Positions 1-29,574 of a DNA stretch of 64,000 nt are shown here, in pieces; the stretch's first letter is position 1; each line of letters begins with the position of its first letter. This DNA comes from Amoebidium appalachense (lineage: Eukaryota > Ichthyosporea): positions 2,356,001 through 2,420,000 of the forward strand of contig CAVNZM010000016.1 of the NCBI GenBank assembly GCA_963693365.1, written 5' to 3'. A program made the translations under genes and the position numbers. The notes below the pieces were generated by a model. It did no database searches, was not told the DNA's origin, and worked only from the letters and a program-made list of their open reading frames with translations.

Positions 1-153
1 TCCCTTTTGCAAGGCAGGGGTATTTACAAGAAAGGGTTTACTAAGAAGAAATCGAGAAGGCGCAGGCGCAGATCCCCCCCCCCCCCCCCCCCCCCCCACG
101 GGGCCGACTTTGTTCTTTTCTCTCTCTCGCACTCCCTCCCTCTCTCTGTCTCT

Positions 154-393
154 CTCCCTCCCTCCCTCCCTCCCTCCCTCCCTCCCTCCCTCCCTCCCTC
201 CCTCCCTCCCTCCCTCCCTCCCTCCCTCCCTCCCTCCCTCCCTCCCTCCCTCCCTCCCTCCCTCCCTCCCTCCCTCCCTCCCTCCCTCCCTCCCTCCCTC
301 CCTCCCTCCCTCCCTCCCTCCCTCCCTCCCTCCCTCCCTCCCTCCCTCCCTCCCTCCCTCCCTCCCTCCCTCCCTCCCTCCCTCCCTCCCTCC
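154..393. repeat. (CCCT)n microsatellite, about 240 bp
   Basis: Near-perfect CCCT tetranucleotide array upstream of the first ankyrin exon; the long Pro/Ser-Leu or Gly/Arg-Glu open frames across it are not genes. Confidence 0.95.
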
Positions 394-501
394 CCTCCCC
401 TTCTCTCTCTCTCTCTCACTCTCTCTCTCTCTTTTTCTTTTTTTTATGGCGGGGGGAGAGGGGGGTTGATACATGGTATTAATTAAAAAAATTGCATACA
501 G

Positions 502-15649
<15,148 letters not shown>

Positions 15650-15704
15650 TTATACCTGCAAACAGGCACGTACACGAATGTTGAACCCACCACACACACA
15701 CACA

Positions 15705-15777
15705 GAGAGAGAGAGGGGGGGGGGGAGGGGGGGAGATGTACACGCACGTACGCACACACAAGAGAGAGAGAGAAGGG

Positions 15778-15871
<94 letters not shown>

Positions 15872-15984
15872 AGGGGGGGGGGGGGAGAGAGAGAGAGAGA
15901 GAGAGGGAGAAAGAGAGAGAAGGGGCGTGAGAAAGAGAGAGAGAGACGGAGAGATGTGCACGATCGCCCGCACGCGCGCTCGCT

Positions 15985-16032
<48 letters not shown>

Positions 16033-16393
16033 CGAACACAATACTGACCCCGGCTGCGTTTACCGCATGATTGATCACTTGAAAGAACCTGAAGCCTAAC
16101 CAGGGTGAACGCAATCAGGAAAGTTGGATAGCTATCTCAGAAAGAAATCACCTTCATTTGAAGTTATCAGTCATACAAAATGATACAAAAGCTCTTTGAG
16201 TTATTTTTTTGTATTTTTAAAATTTCTAGACAAATAATTGCGTACGTGTTGAAGTTTGTGAGGGTCTGTATATTTGATGACAAGGTAGTGGCAGAAACGA
16301 TATGAAGGGTTGTTCAGTCTTGAGCATGTACCGGGTTCCCGTAATTGAAATTACCGAATAAATGGTTTTTCGAAGCTTTCGTACATACCATTA

Positions 16394-16424
<31 letters not shown>

Positions 16425-16842
16425 TTGTCCCTCCCGTCCTCCCCTCCTCCTCCTCCCCCCCTCCCCCCCCCCGAGCAATACGTTGAGGATACTATTCATG
16501 ATTGGATAAGTAGAAAATGAGTTGAAGTCCAGCCTCTCGATTAGTGCACACTGGCCCATGGTCACACCCATGCACGAGACGCCCCCCTCCCCCCCCCCCC
16601 CCCTCCCCGCGGGGGGGACCCCTTCTAGTAGGCCTCTGGAGAGCTCCCCGCCGGGCCGGCCACTCACTGGGCATGCCGCACATGACACACATACACACGT
16701 CTACGATGGCACACCACACTTGAAAGCGTGTCAGGCAAAATTTACTAAGTTACACACGAACGGAACGGCCTGGCGAGGTAGATCTGATACTCAGACCCCA
16801 CATGTCACACCACCGTCCTCTCCCCTCCCCTCCCTCTTCCCC

Positions 16843-16877
<35 letters not shown>

Positions 16878-16947
16878 CCACACCCACATCCCTCCACACA
16901 CATACACACACACACGGTCACATGTACACAAACATGTGCACACACAT

Positions 16948-17002
<55 letters not shown>

Positions 17003-17200
17003 GTCATGCAGGCGTGCACACGCACACATGCACGCACACACGCACACACACACCGTACGTATACCTGTGTGTGAGCGTGTGTGTGTACGAGTGCATGTAT
17101 GTGCGTGTGCTGTACCGTGTGTTTAAGCACGTACCACATGTACACACTGAGTCCCCCCCCCTCCCCCGCCCTCGCCTCCTCTCTCGTTCTCTCTCCGTCT

Positions 17201-17256
<56 letters not shown>

Positions 17257-17299
17257 CCCCCCCCCCCCCCCCTCTCTCTCTCTCCTTGCAGTCTCTCTA

Positions 17300-17375
<76 letters not shown>

Positions 17376-17465
17376 TCTCTCTCTCACTCACACTCTCTCT
17401 CTCACTCTCTCACTCTCGAGGCTCTCTCTCTCACTCTCACTCTCTCTCTCTCACACACACACACG

Positions 17466-17510
<45 letters not shown>

Positions 17511-17527
17511 ACTCACTCACACACACA

Positions 17528-17573
<46 letters not shown>

Positions 17574-17705
17574 TTCTCTCTCTCTTCATTATTCTCTCAA
17601 GTCCATGCATGTGCATACAAGGTGGTGACCCGCTGACAGGCCTTGTGGACCCGGTCGGCTTTGAAACGGTGCACTTGCATGCGCAGGCTTGGCTGTGCGG
17701 GCACA

Positions 17706-17757
<52 letters not shown>

Positions 17758-17785
17758 CGTGCGTGCGTGTGTGTGTGGGTGTGTG

Positions 17786-17836
<51 letters not shown>

Positions 17837-17892
17837 ATGTGTGTGTGCGTGTGTGTGTGTGTGTATGCGTGTGTGCGTGCGTGCGTGCGTGC

Positions 17893-17982
<90 letters not shown>

Positions 17983-18060
17983 GCATGTGAATGTGTGCGT
18001 GCGTATGTATGTGTGTGGAGGGATGTGTCACAGACTGTGGTGTACACGCGTGTGAGGGAG
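15705..18060. repeat. Microsatellite-rich intergenic region
   Basis: Holds (GA)n 15776-15950, (CA)n 16944-17000, (TC)n with (TA)n 17206-17580 and (TG)n/(TGCG)n 17708-17980, plus poly(C) at 16396 and 16844. Between them no exon or ORF with family resemblance was seen. The promoter of a neighbouring gene cannot be excluded. Confidence 0.8.
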
Positions 18061-18766
18061 GGGGGGGGGGGGGGTGGGGGGGGGTTGGGGGGTGGTGGGT
18101 GGTGGGGTTGGGTGGGTGAAAGAATTTCGGGTGAGAAGGTGGTCAGGGGAAGGCATGTGGGAGAGTTGGGGTATTCAATTTAGAAAGGATATCGATGGCG
18201 AGAGGGGCGGAAGGGGGTAGGCGTACGTACTGTACTGATCAGTGCGTCACGCGTGTTGTGAACAGTCACGGACAGACGGAACGTGAGATCGATGATTGAG
18301 CCGTGCACAGTGTGCACACCCGGCCGCATCATGCTATGCTGCAGAGACTCTGAAGGTGCACACTTTCGACGCCATATCACATTCAAGAAAAGGATATATC
18401 ATTATATATTGGAGAATTTGAATGGAAATAAGCCTTATTTGTGTTGAAATCGGATGCTATGAGAGAATTATAGTACATATTGCATTTTAATTATTGTAAA
18501 GTCCATGCAATTATGATGTCTAGTCTTGATGGCAAAATGAAGGCAAGAACTTCTTTCACACAAGGTGCTAAGCTGTTCATCCATTGGGTGCTGCTTCCGA
18601 CATATTGATTGGTCTACACAAAAAGCAGTTGCGAATTCAAAATTTTAAAAAAATTGGTGGTATGCACCAGCGTCAGGGTGTGAAATTCGGTTTGGCTTGA
18701 AAGTGCAGCAACTTTTCCCCTGCCTGGGTGCCCCTGATGCATAGACCCACCAAACACTGACAGGGG

Positions 18767-18818
<52 letters not shown>

Positions 18819-18940
18819 CTGTAGCAGGGCCACAGGATGAAGCTAACCCGAACGTTAGCATAGGGCCAGTTTTTGGACCGGTTTCAACGACATTTTTGTG
18901 GCACATGTGTACACGTGTCATGATACATGTACGTACATGT
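18060..18940. other. Non-coding AT-rich stretch with (TA)n
   Basis: No supported gene. (TA)n of about 46 bp at 18770-18816. CAGGGTGTGAAATTCGGTTT at 18674 resembles CAGGGTGTGAAATTTGTTTT at 37546, so both may belong to an old dispersed repeat. Confidence 0.5.
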
Positions 18941-18945
18941 GTATG

Positions 18946-20171
<1,226 letters not shown>

Positions 20172-20172
<1 letters not shown>

Positions 20173-21286
20173 TATGACACCTCCTGTACAGGTATAATTA
20201 GTACCACTGTGGGCATGAGTTATGCACGGTCAATATTTTGGGAAACGCTGGGAGCGCTGCCCCTCGTGTGTATACTGTATGCACATGCACGTGTGGCGTA
20301 CTGTGTTTTCCAGCTGCAGCACGGCCACATAATTATATTAATGTATTGTCGTGATTAATTTCATCACAACCCCAAGATTTTGATTTCGTTCTTTTGGATT
20401 AACGTTATTATCCACATATATACTGTTGGTTTTGGTGCCGGCGCCTCGTTACAAAATCACATACCGTGATGTAGGCCTAATAAACGTTATACACATCCCC
20501 CCGCTTTTTTTGGACCCACCGTGCACGTGTGCATGCACACACATGTATTACTAAACAAGAAAAGAGGATCCGGAATTGGTTGGGTCTTTCAAGCTACAGC
20601 AAATTGAATAAGTGCTGCGTTATAGACTCATCTCATTTCCAGACATTTTTCTGTTTACAACATGGCACATATGATGTGATGCGTTCTCTACTGGATATGT
20701 TTTAAAAAACAACAAAAAACAGTAGGAAAACTGAAACTTGATCTGAGCCGCCATGCTTTTGCGGTGGCTGCAAAGATTCAAACCCTGGAAGTGTGTTTCT
20801 AGCAATAAATTGTGCGGTAAGTGTAAACCCCTTTCCGAAACTCGTGTGAAAGATGCTATGTAATGCAATCTCTGATGCAATCGTTTCGTGCCCGCCTATA
20901 TTCCCGCTGTTTCGATAAGACTACTTTAGCGATTGAAATAGTCTAAGAAAAAGCCATTTTTATTGCATAATTATAAAGGCATATTGATGACTGCGGCTGC
21001 TGTGTTGAGCTTAGTCTATATTGTTTTATGAATTCCGTACCGCTCTATGCTCAAGGAGCAGCTATAGATCGCCAGTGGCATTCTTCTGATTTTCTTGCAG
21101 TTCTGTCGGGAATAGGGCCTTGGCAACTTGCCCGCCGCTGCATGTCAGCTCAAATATTATTGTCATATTATGAAAGCGTATAAATCCTGTAATAATGTTG
21201 TTTAGCAAGAACTTAGCCTATTGTTTTACTCCAGTGAATTGGATCGAGATATCCAGTTGCTCGTCAGTGGGACAGTGGGCCAACAT
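20172..21286. other. No gene recognised
   Basis: Unique-looking, moderately AT-rich sequence between LINE copy A and the TIR element. Short ORFs here have no recognisable motif. Confidence 0.5.
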
Positions 21287-21639
21287 TAGGGCCTTATGAA
21301 AAGATCACGTGTATCTAGGTGATATTCAGGGGCAAGTTGGATACCAGATATATCTGGTGATAATCAGGGTACCCCCGAGATCTATCCGGTGATATTCTGG
21401 GGGGTGCAAAAATTGATATATCAAAATGGATCTCTGAAGAGGTGATATATCCTGCGCTCAGAGGCGGGATATATCACGTCCACCTAGGGGGTATTATAGG
21501 AGTTATCTATATGTGTTGTGGGGTTTCCACTAGGGAGTTTTGCCGCCAAAGGCTGCCAATCAAGCAAAAGGTAAACGAGCCAAAAGAAGTAATGAATGTT
21601 ACAATAGCCATATTTGGGCAGTTGGATTTCACATCGAAC

Positions 21640-21760
21640 CAATGTGCCAAGCTCCCGCCACATACGCCTGGAAACTACCAATCACTCAAGTTCCCGCCCC
21701 AGACAGGCGGTTTTGACAGTTGACACATGTGCAACTTCTTTCAACATCGGTATAAAGACT
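21640..21760 (+). promoter_or_regulatory. Promoter-like cluster (weak)
   Basis: ACCAATCA, TTCCCGCCCC and TATAAAG (about 21752) occur in this order over about 80 bases inside the TIR element. They could be a promoter remnant; no downstream ORF supports it. Confidence 0.2.
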
Positions 21761-21858
21761 GGTTTTTGGGCTTTCTCGGTCAGTTCTCCCACTTCAGACA
21801 CGTTTACTTTTTGTGAAACCAAGCGTTCCTTCTGCCTTAGTATACCACACTCAATTGC

Positions 21859-22350
<492 letters not shown>

Positions 22351-22508
22351 CGTGCGCACACGTGTATTCGCCTTAGATATTCGGGTGATAAGCTTAGTCA
22401 GTAAGTTGTCTGGGATACTTTTGATATATCTTTTGATATTCAGGGAGGTTTTCGGGATATGTTGAGATGATACTCAGGGTATTCGCGAAAAAAAAAACGG
22501 GATAATCT

Positions 22509-23598
22509 TTTTCTTTTGACTGGATTTATTCAACGGAAAGATATGCAAGTATGCACGGCATACGGAGAAGACAATAAAAACTTCACGAGTTATCCAGTAA
22601 CAAGTGCATACTGAGATACCCGAACACTGTGTGAAAATCGTATAAATACTCAATGTGACGACCAACAGAATTCAACAAAAAGTCTAAAGTGTTCACATTG
22701 CCAGCTAGTGTAGCAGATACCCGGAGGGAAAGAGGTAAAACGCGACATAAAAATTCACACCTATCAACATGCTTGCGATTAAAAAGGTCAGCACAAAAGT
22801 GGCACCAGCGGCGATGAAAACAAGAATTACAGCGCCACTGCACAACTTCCCAGGCAATATCAACATCAGAGCACCATACAGACTTATCTACTAGCCTAAG
22901 GGTGGTATCCATACGTACAGCAGGAGAAATTTATCCTGCCAAAGCTCCCAAAAAGCGATAATGATCAGTACGGTGTTGCCTAAGGAACATAACACATGCC
23001 GACTGAGTTTTACCTTTGATTTCTCTATCAGAACGAGAAAGAAACTTATACTGCGTATGGTAATAACGCGAAAAGGCAGAAAAAACAGGAAGAGAAAAGA
23101 AAGAGGGAGTGAGATAGCGAGAGGAAGAATCGGGTGGAAAGAGGGTAGGCTGAGGACATTCAGAAGTAGCGTTGGTGAATCGGGGGGGAAGAGGGATGGA
23201 GGGAGGGGGGGGAAAGAAAGCATAAAGAGGGTGACCATCAGGTAGCCTAACTAAATGAAAACAAAAACGAAGAGACAATTCCTCCATACGACAAACAGCA
23301 GACGACAATCCAAACATACTGATTAAGGGAGGCACAAACCGAGTACGAAACAAAGTGCGTAGCGCAGTACCCTGAAAATTGTCGAACTCTTTCAGCGCCA
23401 TTGCCGCCTCGCGAGGTGGGGCGCAGGCCAATAGCGGAAGTCCATATTCGAAAGTCGGCCGTAAAAAAGTTTTATAGTAGAGAAGAAGGTTCGCAGGATG
23501 GATCACAGACTCCTGTTGAAACATATTTGACACGATGTGAAGCTTACCCTTCGCACGAGCGATCCGTGCCGTGAGGAGCTTGCGGAAATCAATACCCC
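22509..23598 (-). mobile_element. Non-LTR retrotransposon fragment E (different family)
   Basis: The minus-strand ORF encodes a post-RT region (LRPTFEYGLPLLACAPP...) and then a Cys/His-rich segment (WRCNSCFHRRWCHFCADLF...). The 3' end is A-rich. CGGGATAATCT occurs exactly on both sides (22498-22508 and 23598-23608), a convincing target-site duplication. It is 5'-truncated, since no RT core is present, and its sequence differs from copies A-D. Confidence 0.72.
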
Positions 23599-23642
23599 GG
23601 GATAATCTGGGGCCTTTGCGATATTATCGTGATATATCCAGG

Positions 23643-23836
23643 GGTTTACGCTGTTTACTCGAGGCAAAGAGAACCAGTCTCAGGTATGGGGGGGGGGGTT
23701 TTGCTCGGAATATCCCCTCAGCGGTATATCATGATCACGTACATAGATGTCGGGTGGTGACTATATATCAGGGTTTACTTTCTCTACGAGACACCATAAA
23801 GACTACAAGGAGAAATCAATTAGTTGGGGTTCCCCG

Positions 23837-23868
<32 letters not shown>

Positions 23869-23900
23869 GGGCTCCCCTCGGGACACTCGGTATCAGCTGG

Positions 23901-23957
<57 letters not shown>

Positions 23958-24945
23958 TGTGTGTGTGTGCGCGTGCGCTATAATTTTGTAGTGATGTGTT
24001 TCTCAAGCCAATCAATACATCTAATAAACAGGTCGTAGTTACGCGTGTTTAGTATAAAATCAAGGATGTTGTAATTTACAGGTAGGCTATCTTTCTGGGT
24101 GTCTGTTGTGAATGTGACGTGTGTGTGTTGCGGTATTATGTGGTCTATCAAACTACATTTGGCGATACATGACCGGTTAAACTGGTGTGTGTGTGTGTTG
24201 TTTGGGCATGCAAATGATGCCACCTTATACTTATTAGATCTCCACTGTATAGCACGTGTACAGTAAAAGCGTGGTAATTGATCAATAATACCATCAGCTA
24301 GAGAAAGACCAGTTCTACAGGAAGGTAATATGTATTTAGGTGTTATACACTTGCGAGTGCCATATTTGGCAATATGGTTGAGGCGGTGAGTATATATAAA
24401 ACGAGACATAAGGCTTAGTTTTTCAAGGTGTATGCTTTCATCGGGTCTAGTGTCGTGTGGTATCTTTTTCCATTTGTTATATTGCGTGATTATCTTGTGA
24501 TTGTGTACATGTTTAATAAGTAAGTGGCAGTCCAAAGTCACACACACACTATTGCGGGGTTTATTTGTATTTGTGCCCAGGGGAGAAGGGGAGAGAGAGG
24601 GGAGGAAAGAGGGGAGAGGTGAGGAGGGGACAGGTCGGATAGAGAAGAGAGGGTGGGAGGGCAAATACTTCTTTAAGCGGCTTATGTGCTTATTGAATTT
24701 CAGCGCGAGATAGGATACTCTAGCAGCTATTGGGACCAGACCATATATCGAGAGCGTTACAGGCCCAGGTTTACAACAGTTGTTAGATAGAAAGGAGGCA
24801 ACTTCTGCTTCAAGGAAATTTGCCAAGGGTTTAAGCGCTCTAGTTCTCTCTTTCTTGATCCAAGCGGCGAGAAGGGGTAAACCATATTCACATGCCGGGA
24901 AGACAAAAGTGCGAATAAATGTAAGTCTAATAGAAGGATGGAGGG
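23643..24945 (-). mobile_element. Non-LTR retrotransposon copy B with target-site duplication
   Basis: Same family as copies A, C and D. It carries an uninterrupted C-terminal ORF of about 280 codons (24826 to 23978), the (CA)n tract, the conserved 3' block, an A-run and the ~200-bp tail. TGATATATCCAGG is present on both sides (about 23630-23642 and 24946-24958), as expected for a target-site duplication. This places the element ends and shows that the tail belongs to the element. The 5' end is truncated after GGATGGAGGGG relative to copy D. Confidence 0.77.
23902..23972. repeat. (TG)n in the LINE copy B 3' UTR
   Basis: About 70 bp; same position in the element as the tracts of copies A, C and D. 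Confidence 0.93.
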
Positions 24946-25009
24946 GTGATATATCCAGGTTGATACTCAGGGCGAAAAACAGGATATTTTCATAAGGCCC
25001 TAGCCCACC

Positions 25010-25600
25010 TAGCCAACATTCATCGGTGATCAGATGTAGCCTAACAGCATTCTTGGCATACCAAAGCTGCTACTAAATTCTCGGGGAATTTGCTCAAATA
25101 TTTCGTGAACACGTTACAAGGATTGGATGAAAACGCACCATCAAAGGGATTGGCTGATGGCTCCTTGTTGTAGCCCTGCGAATGTGCACTTTCTTCCTTT
25201 TTTCGCCAGCCATCATGCTCTGATATGTATTATAGTTAGTGCGCAATGCAATTCAGTACAGAGGACTGTACATTGATATAGTATTATGATTGGGCTTTAG
25301 AAGGCACCTGAAGTAAGTTTAAAAAGATATTAGATAATACATATTGTGCATGTATCGCCAGAAACCCCTAATCAAGCTTCAAAAATAACTAGTGGCAGTC
25401 ACTGCTCAACCGACTTGAAAGTCATACGCCAGATGCGCGAGTACAGTTCTGCCTGCTCACAGTGCTCACGTGACTCCGTGCCGCCATCAGCTCTGTAGGC
25501 GTTAGTCGCGTTACGACCGGATGATAAAACCTCCCTATCGCTAACGAAGAAGCTTATTTTTCTTGTCTTGTTGCCGAAACTTTGAGATGTTTGACTTGTG
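25010..25600. other. Upstream region of zinc-finger paralog 1
   Basis: No gene seen. CTCACGTGACTC (an E-box) at about 25466 and a GCCGCCATCAG word are echoed upstream of paralog 2 (CGACGTGACTCTGAGCCGCC near 35958), so part of the promoter was probably duplicated with the gene. Confidence 0.35.
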
Positions 25601-25675
25601 CATGTGTGCAACGATTCTGCCACCCACTTTCACCTTCGAATCCGGTGGGAGCGCAAGCACAAACAACATCTTATA

Positions 25676-27022
25676 ATGCACCTTTCACTTCAGCAAGTGT
25701 TTCTCCCTGGTGGTGAGCATGCATATGCCTCCGGGGCCACGGAGCAGGATTCGAGATTACACCAGCACACACAAGTGCAGTGGAAAAACACGAGACTCAG
25801 TGCCACACAGTCCATAAACACCTTTCAGAACGAGACCAGCAGCGGACATTCACCTGAAGGGATAGATGTCCATGTTTCCTCGTGCGCATCCCCACCCGAA
25901 ACCATTTACGCTAGCGGGTTCCCCTTCAATGATTACGACGCAGAGAGCACCCCGCAGGCGCGCATGTCCACGCAATATCCGGAGTTTATGAACGTTAACA
26001 GCAAACACAGCCACATACCCATGATGTTGGGCACGCATGGGGACACGCAGGACGATTATTCGGACGAATGCTCCAACAAGCTGGACCCTTTCACCTCCGA
26101 GGCTCTCGACGTGATTGCAAACTTTCTTAACCTCTCTTGCACAGCCCCCATTCACCCCCTACACAACAGCAACGGTGTGTGTAGCGATGACGAAATCCTC
26201 CAGTTTTTCTCACAAATGTATCCAGTCCCAGTATCAGTTACTCCAAAACCCGCCACACCGCCACCCTATAGCGCGAGCTCGTTGGAAGATTTGCACGACG
26301 GAGCACGGAATGAGTTCGAAACTATGGAGTCTCCTGTCGTCTGCACACGACACAACCCCGTCACCAAGAATGATTATCACGGCGCTTACAGCCAGGAGCC
26401 GGAAATTTGTTTGGAAATGAGCCTGCACAAGAGCAAGAGTTCACATGGGCACCCAAACCCAAGCACATATTCCCTGCCTCCCCGTACCGTGACTATCGAT
26501 TCATCCTTTTCCGACATGCCCACCATCGAATTCGGTACTGGCACCAATTCTCTGGGGAGCATCCAGGACGACCAATTTGTAAATTGGCTTCTGAGCCAGG
26601 GTTCACTTTCAAAGACTCAGAGCTTTGACGGAAACCTCAAAAACGAGGCCGCATCGACAACTCCAAACTTTTTCACTAAGAAAACAACACAAGCGTCGAA
26701 TGCCCCCAGGGTAAACCGGGCCCCGCGACGAACCTCCGTCGGGGAAGGGAATGTGTGCCGTGGGTTGAAGATGAAACGGAGTAGCAGTTGTGATTCCGGT
26801 AACTTAAAGGGTAGAAGCAATACGATGTCCGTTGGCCGAAAAATGAGTATAGTGGCGTCGCCGCGCATGTTTGAGTGTATAGAGAGCGTGAATGGGTGCG
26901 ACAAGGCGTATAATTCGTGGAAGAGTCTGAAGGTGCATATGCGCTACAAGCACCATCGGTACATCACACGCCACGAGTATTCGTTTATGCGGCCGGGCGA
27001 GGGTCAGCAGTCTGCGGCGTAA
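25676..27022 (+). CDS. Intronless zinc-finger protein, paralog 1 (448 aa)
   Basis: Single open frame from ATG 25676 to TAA 27020-27022. This start is preferred over an upstream non-ATG extension because it aligns with the start of the paralog at 35791. Most of the protein is Ser/Thr/His-rich and probably disordered, with conserved islands QVFLPGGEHAYAS, ASGFPFNDY, SLGSIQDDQFVNWLLSQ and VCRGLKMKRSSSCDSG (a basic, likely phosphorylated segment). The C-terminus has one zinc finger, C401-x6-C408-x12-H421-x4-H426, followed by HRYITRHEYSF. A DNA-binding regulatory role is inferred. AATAAA follows ten bases after the stop. Lack of introns contrasts with the two large genes in the window. Function unknown. 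Confidence 0.85.
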   Translation: MHLSLQQVFLPGGEHAYASGATEQDSRLHQHTQVQWKNTRLSATQSINTFQNETSSGHSPEGIDVHVSSCASPPETIYASGFPFNDYDAESTPQARMSTQYPEFMNVNSKHSHIPMMLGTHGDTQDDYSDECSNKLDPFTSEALDVIANFLNLSCTAPIHPLHNSNGVCSDDEILQFFSQMYPVPVSVTPKPATPPPYSASSLEDLHDGARNEFETMESPVVCTRHNPVTKNDYHGAYSQEPEICLEMSLHKSKSSHGHPNPSTYSLPPRTVTIDSSFSDMPTIEFGTGTNSLGSIQDDQFVNWLLSQGSLSKTQSFDGNLKNEAASTTPNFFTKKTTQASNAPRVNRAPRRTSVGEGNVCRGLKMKRSSSCDSGNLKGRSNTMSVGRKMSIVASPRMFECIESVNGCDKAYNSWKSLKVHMRYKHHRYITRHEYSFMRPGEGQQSAA

Positions 27023-27031
27023 AAATTAAAA

Positions 27032-27037
27032 AATAAA
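27032..27037 (+). promoter_or_regulatory. Polyadenylation signal AATAAA
   Basis: AATAAA ten bases after the stop codon of the 25676-27022 gene, in an A-rich context. Confidence 0.55.
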
Positions 27038-27039
27038 TG

Positions 27040-27874
27040 TATGTTAAATTTTAATTTCAAGTTGTAAACATTTGGTTGACAAGTAGAGTCTGTACGGTAC
27101 AATGCTATAAAGTATGGTACTGCGGTAGTTAAAATGTAAAATGTAGAGTCAGAGACATATATGTACTAAATTAGGTGCTTTCCTGTTTAATTTTGGCATC
27201 TTAACGCAAATGTAATGATTAGTGACTTAGGCCTCAGTGAGGCAATATATTTGGTATATATTTAGTGTTGTATGCTGACCTTAGGCCAGCAAATTTTCTG
27301 GGTTAAATTATCCCAAATGCACTGTGAGCCTTTATAAGTATGGTCTTATGTACATTAATACAGAGCCTAGCTGATACACCGATCAAAGCTATATATACTA
27401 TAATAATTCTCGGTTTCTCCGGGTTCAAGTGGTCATACTGGTTCTGCCGTGGAAGGCTAACCTTTACTATGATACGATGTGATAATAATTAACGTGACAG
27501 TCTGACTGACAAAAAAAAATAAAATTACCATCCTAATTCTTGTAACCTTTAGTACCGTCCTAATCTTCTCGCATGCCGGGCAGTAAGCGATTATTCGCAC
27601 AGCTGTCTTCGGGCTGTCACGGTCGACACCAATTTATCATCCGAGTGAAAACAACAAAATTTGCAGTGATGGTGACAAAGACATTTAAAGAAAATTTAAA
27701 AGTCAAACGTGACTATGTAATTATTGATGTGACATGCCATAGCACCGCATGTGGTACATGTAATTTTTGTGATTCACACCCTGTGCTTTTGCCTATGTAA
27801 GTTAAACGTGTTTTTAACGGTTAATATATGTACCCCCCAGTGCTTTTGCACTTCTATTCTCTCAAAACCCCTTC

Positions 27875-27912
<38 letters not shown>

Positions 27913-27994
27913 ATACACACACACACCCCACCCCCAACCTCAGCCCCAACCCCCTTCCCTGTTTCCCTGTTCCAACCCACCCACCCCCCTTCCC

Positions 27995-28055
<61 letters not shown>

Positions 28056-28130
28056 ACACACACCTTCCTCGGATGCAGTTGTGATCATGACCGTCCTGGC
28101 ATGAGGATAGGCAGTGCTTTGTTTACACAC
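27040..28130. other. 3' flank of zinc-finger paralog 1 and poly-C region
   Basis: AT-rich, no supported gene; ends in poly(C) tracts at 27877-27912 and 27998-28041. Confidence 0.5.
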
Positions 28131-28256
28131 GAGGTGTTGCTGATGTTACATACTAAGTTACACGGCTTGAATGTTTGCCGTTCCTATGTCCTGCACTGCG
28201 GGTCGTGTTTCTTGTTGTGTATGTAGTTGTATATGGTGCCATCAGTGTTCCGCATT
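28130..28256 (+). repeat. Dispersed repeat X, diverged copy 5
   Basis: GTTGCTGATGTTACATACT, CTTGAATGTTTGCC and GTGTTCCGCATTTTAAC are recognisable but diverged. It starts the block that duplicates 12.4-13.5 kb. Confidence 0.5.
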
Positions 28257-28283
28257 TTAACATTGTGAACCCTCTCCCCCAAA

Positions 28284-28315
<32 letters not shown>

Positions 28316-28668
28316 ACACACACACAGACACAGACACACACACACACACGTACACATACACATACACACGCCGTACTGTACACACAGCCCCACGGTACGG
28401 CCCATCCTTGCAACCCGATTGCACGGAGCCGAGCCTTTACATAATTGCCAGGTGTTTATGTTTTTTTATCTTTTTATTTTTTCTCTTTGCCCTCCAGCGT
28501 TTTGTTGCCAAGCCACCCCTTCACCCCTCTGAGTCTCCCCCCCTCCCCCCTCCCCCCCCGCGCCTCTATTTTATCTTTTTTTTTCTTTTTTTTTTTTTTC
28601 GTCGTTGTTGTTGCTATTGTTTGGTTGTGTGGTTGTGTGGGGATGGGTGGGGTTGAGAGGGGGGGGGG

Positions 28669-28704
<36 letters not shown>

Positions 28705-29166
28705 GGGGGGGGGGGGGGGGGGGGAGGGAGGAAGGGGACGCGGGGAAGGGAGGAAGGGAGCGCCGGGGGGGGGGGGGGGGGGGGGGGGAGGGTATTCGAG
28801 GAAACGTGGCATCGGATGGTCTTAGGTTTGAAAGCAAGGATGTGCCCGTGTTTAATGGGGCAGTGATGTGGTAATGTAGAATATTAACATGAAATATCAT
28901 ATATTAGAATATAATTTGTCTGTAGCACACAGGGCATAACGGCAAGCAAGAAGCACGTGTGCATAACATGTACTTGCACGCCATCACACACATATGGAAA
29001 CAGCCCCCTCACCCCCCCCCCCCCCTTCCCTTCCCCTCCCCCTTCGAGCCCTCTCCCCCCCCCCCCTCCCCCTCCTCCCCCCACCCCCCTCCTCACCACA
29101 CGTGGCACACACCGTACACTCAGCTGTTGCATTCGCTTATGTGGTGCATTGATGAACACACAAACA

Positions 29167-29200
<34 letters not shown>

Positions 29201-29296
29201 AACAAAAAAACAAAAAAAAAGAAAACAAAACGTCAAAAGAAACGAAACCCATCATACATCTTCACTGCAGTATGAGGATGTACATACTGCATGCAG

Positions 29297-29530
29297 GGGT
29301 TTACGCTGTTAACTCTAGGCACAAGAGAGACTAGTCTCAGGCGGCAGAGGAGGGGAGGGGGGGGGGGGGGGGGGGGAAGGGGGGGTTGCTTGGTATATCC
29401 CCTCAACGTGAACATATCAGGTACATAAATGTCGGGTGATGTTCCATATCAGGAGGGTTTTCTTGCTTTATCAAGCACCATCTAAGAACTAACAAAAAAA
29501 AATCAATTAGTTGGGTACGGAACACGGTTT
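29297..29530 (-). mobile_element. Isolated, diverged LINE 3' tail, inverted next to copy C
   Basis: Starts GGGGTTTACGCTGTTAACTC and continues through CCCCTCAACG and ATGTCGGGTGATG to AATCAATTAGTTGGG and a T-run. This is the reverse complement of the family tail, with clear divergence from the tail of copy C. Probably an older minus-strand insertion that ended near its A-run. Confidence 0.6.
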
Positions 29531-29574
29531 TTTTTTTTTCTTTTTTTTTTTTTCCCTTGGCGGAATGTCGTTAT

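Noticed and set aside
1-80. Basic stretch KKKSRRRRRRS at the window start as a nuclear-localisation exon
   Set aside because: No splice donor follows before poly(C), and the frame cannot be linked to the first ankyrin exon.
7-486. Long open frames across the (CCCT)n tract and many other Pro-, Gly-, Cys/Val- or His/Thr-repeat frames in the window
   Set aside because: They are translations of microsatellites; frames stay open because the repeat unit contains no stop. No domain and no codon structure.
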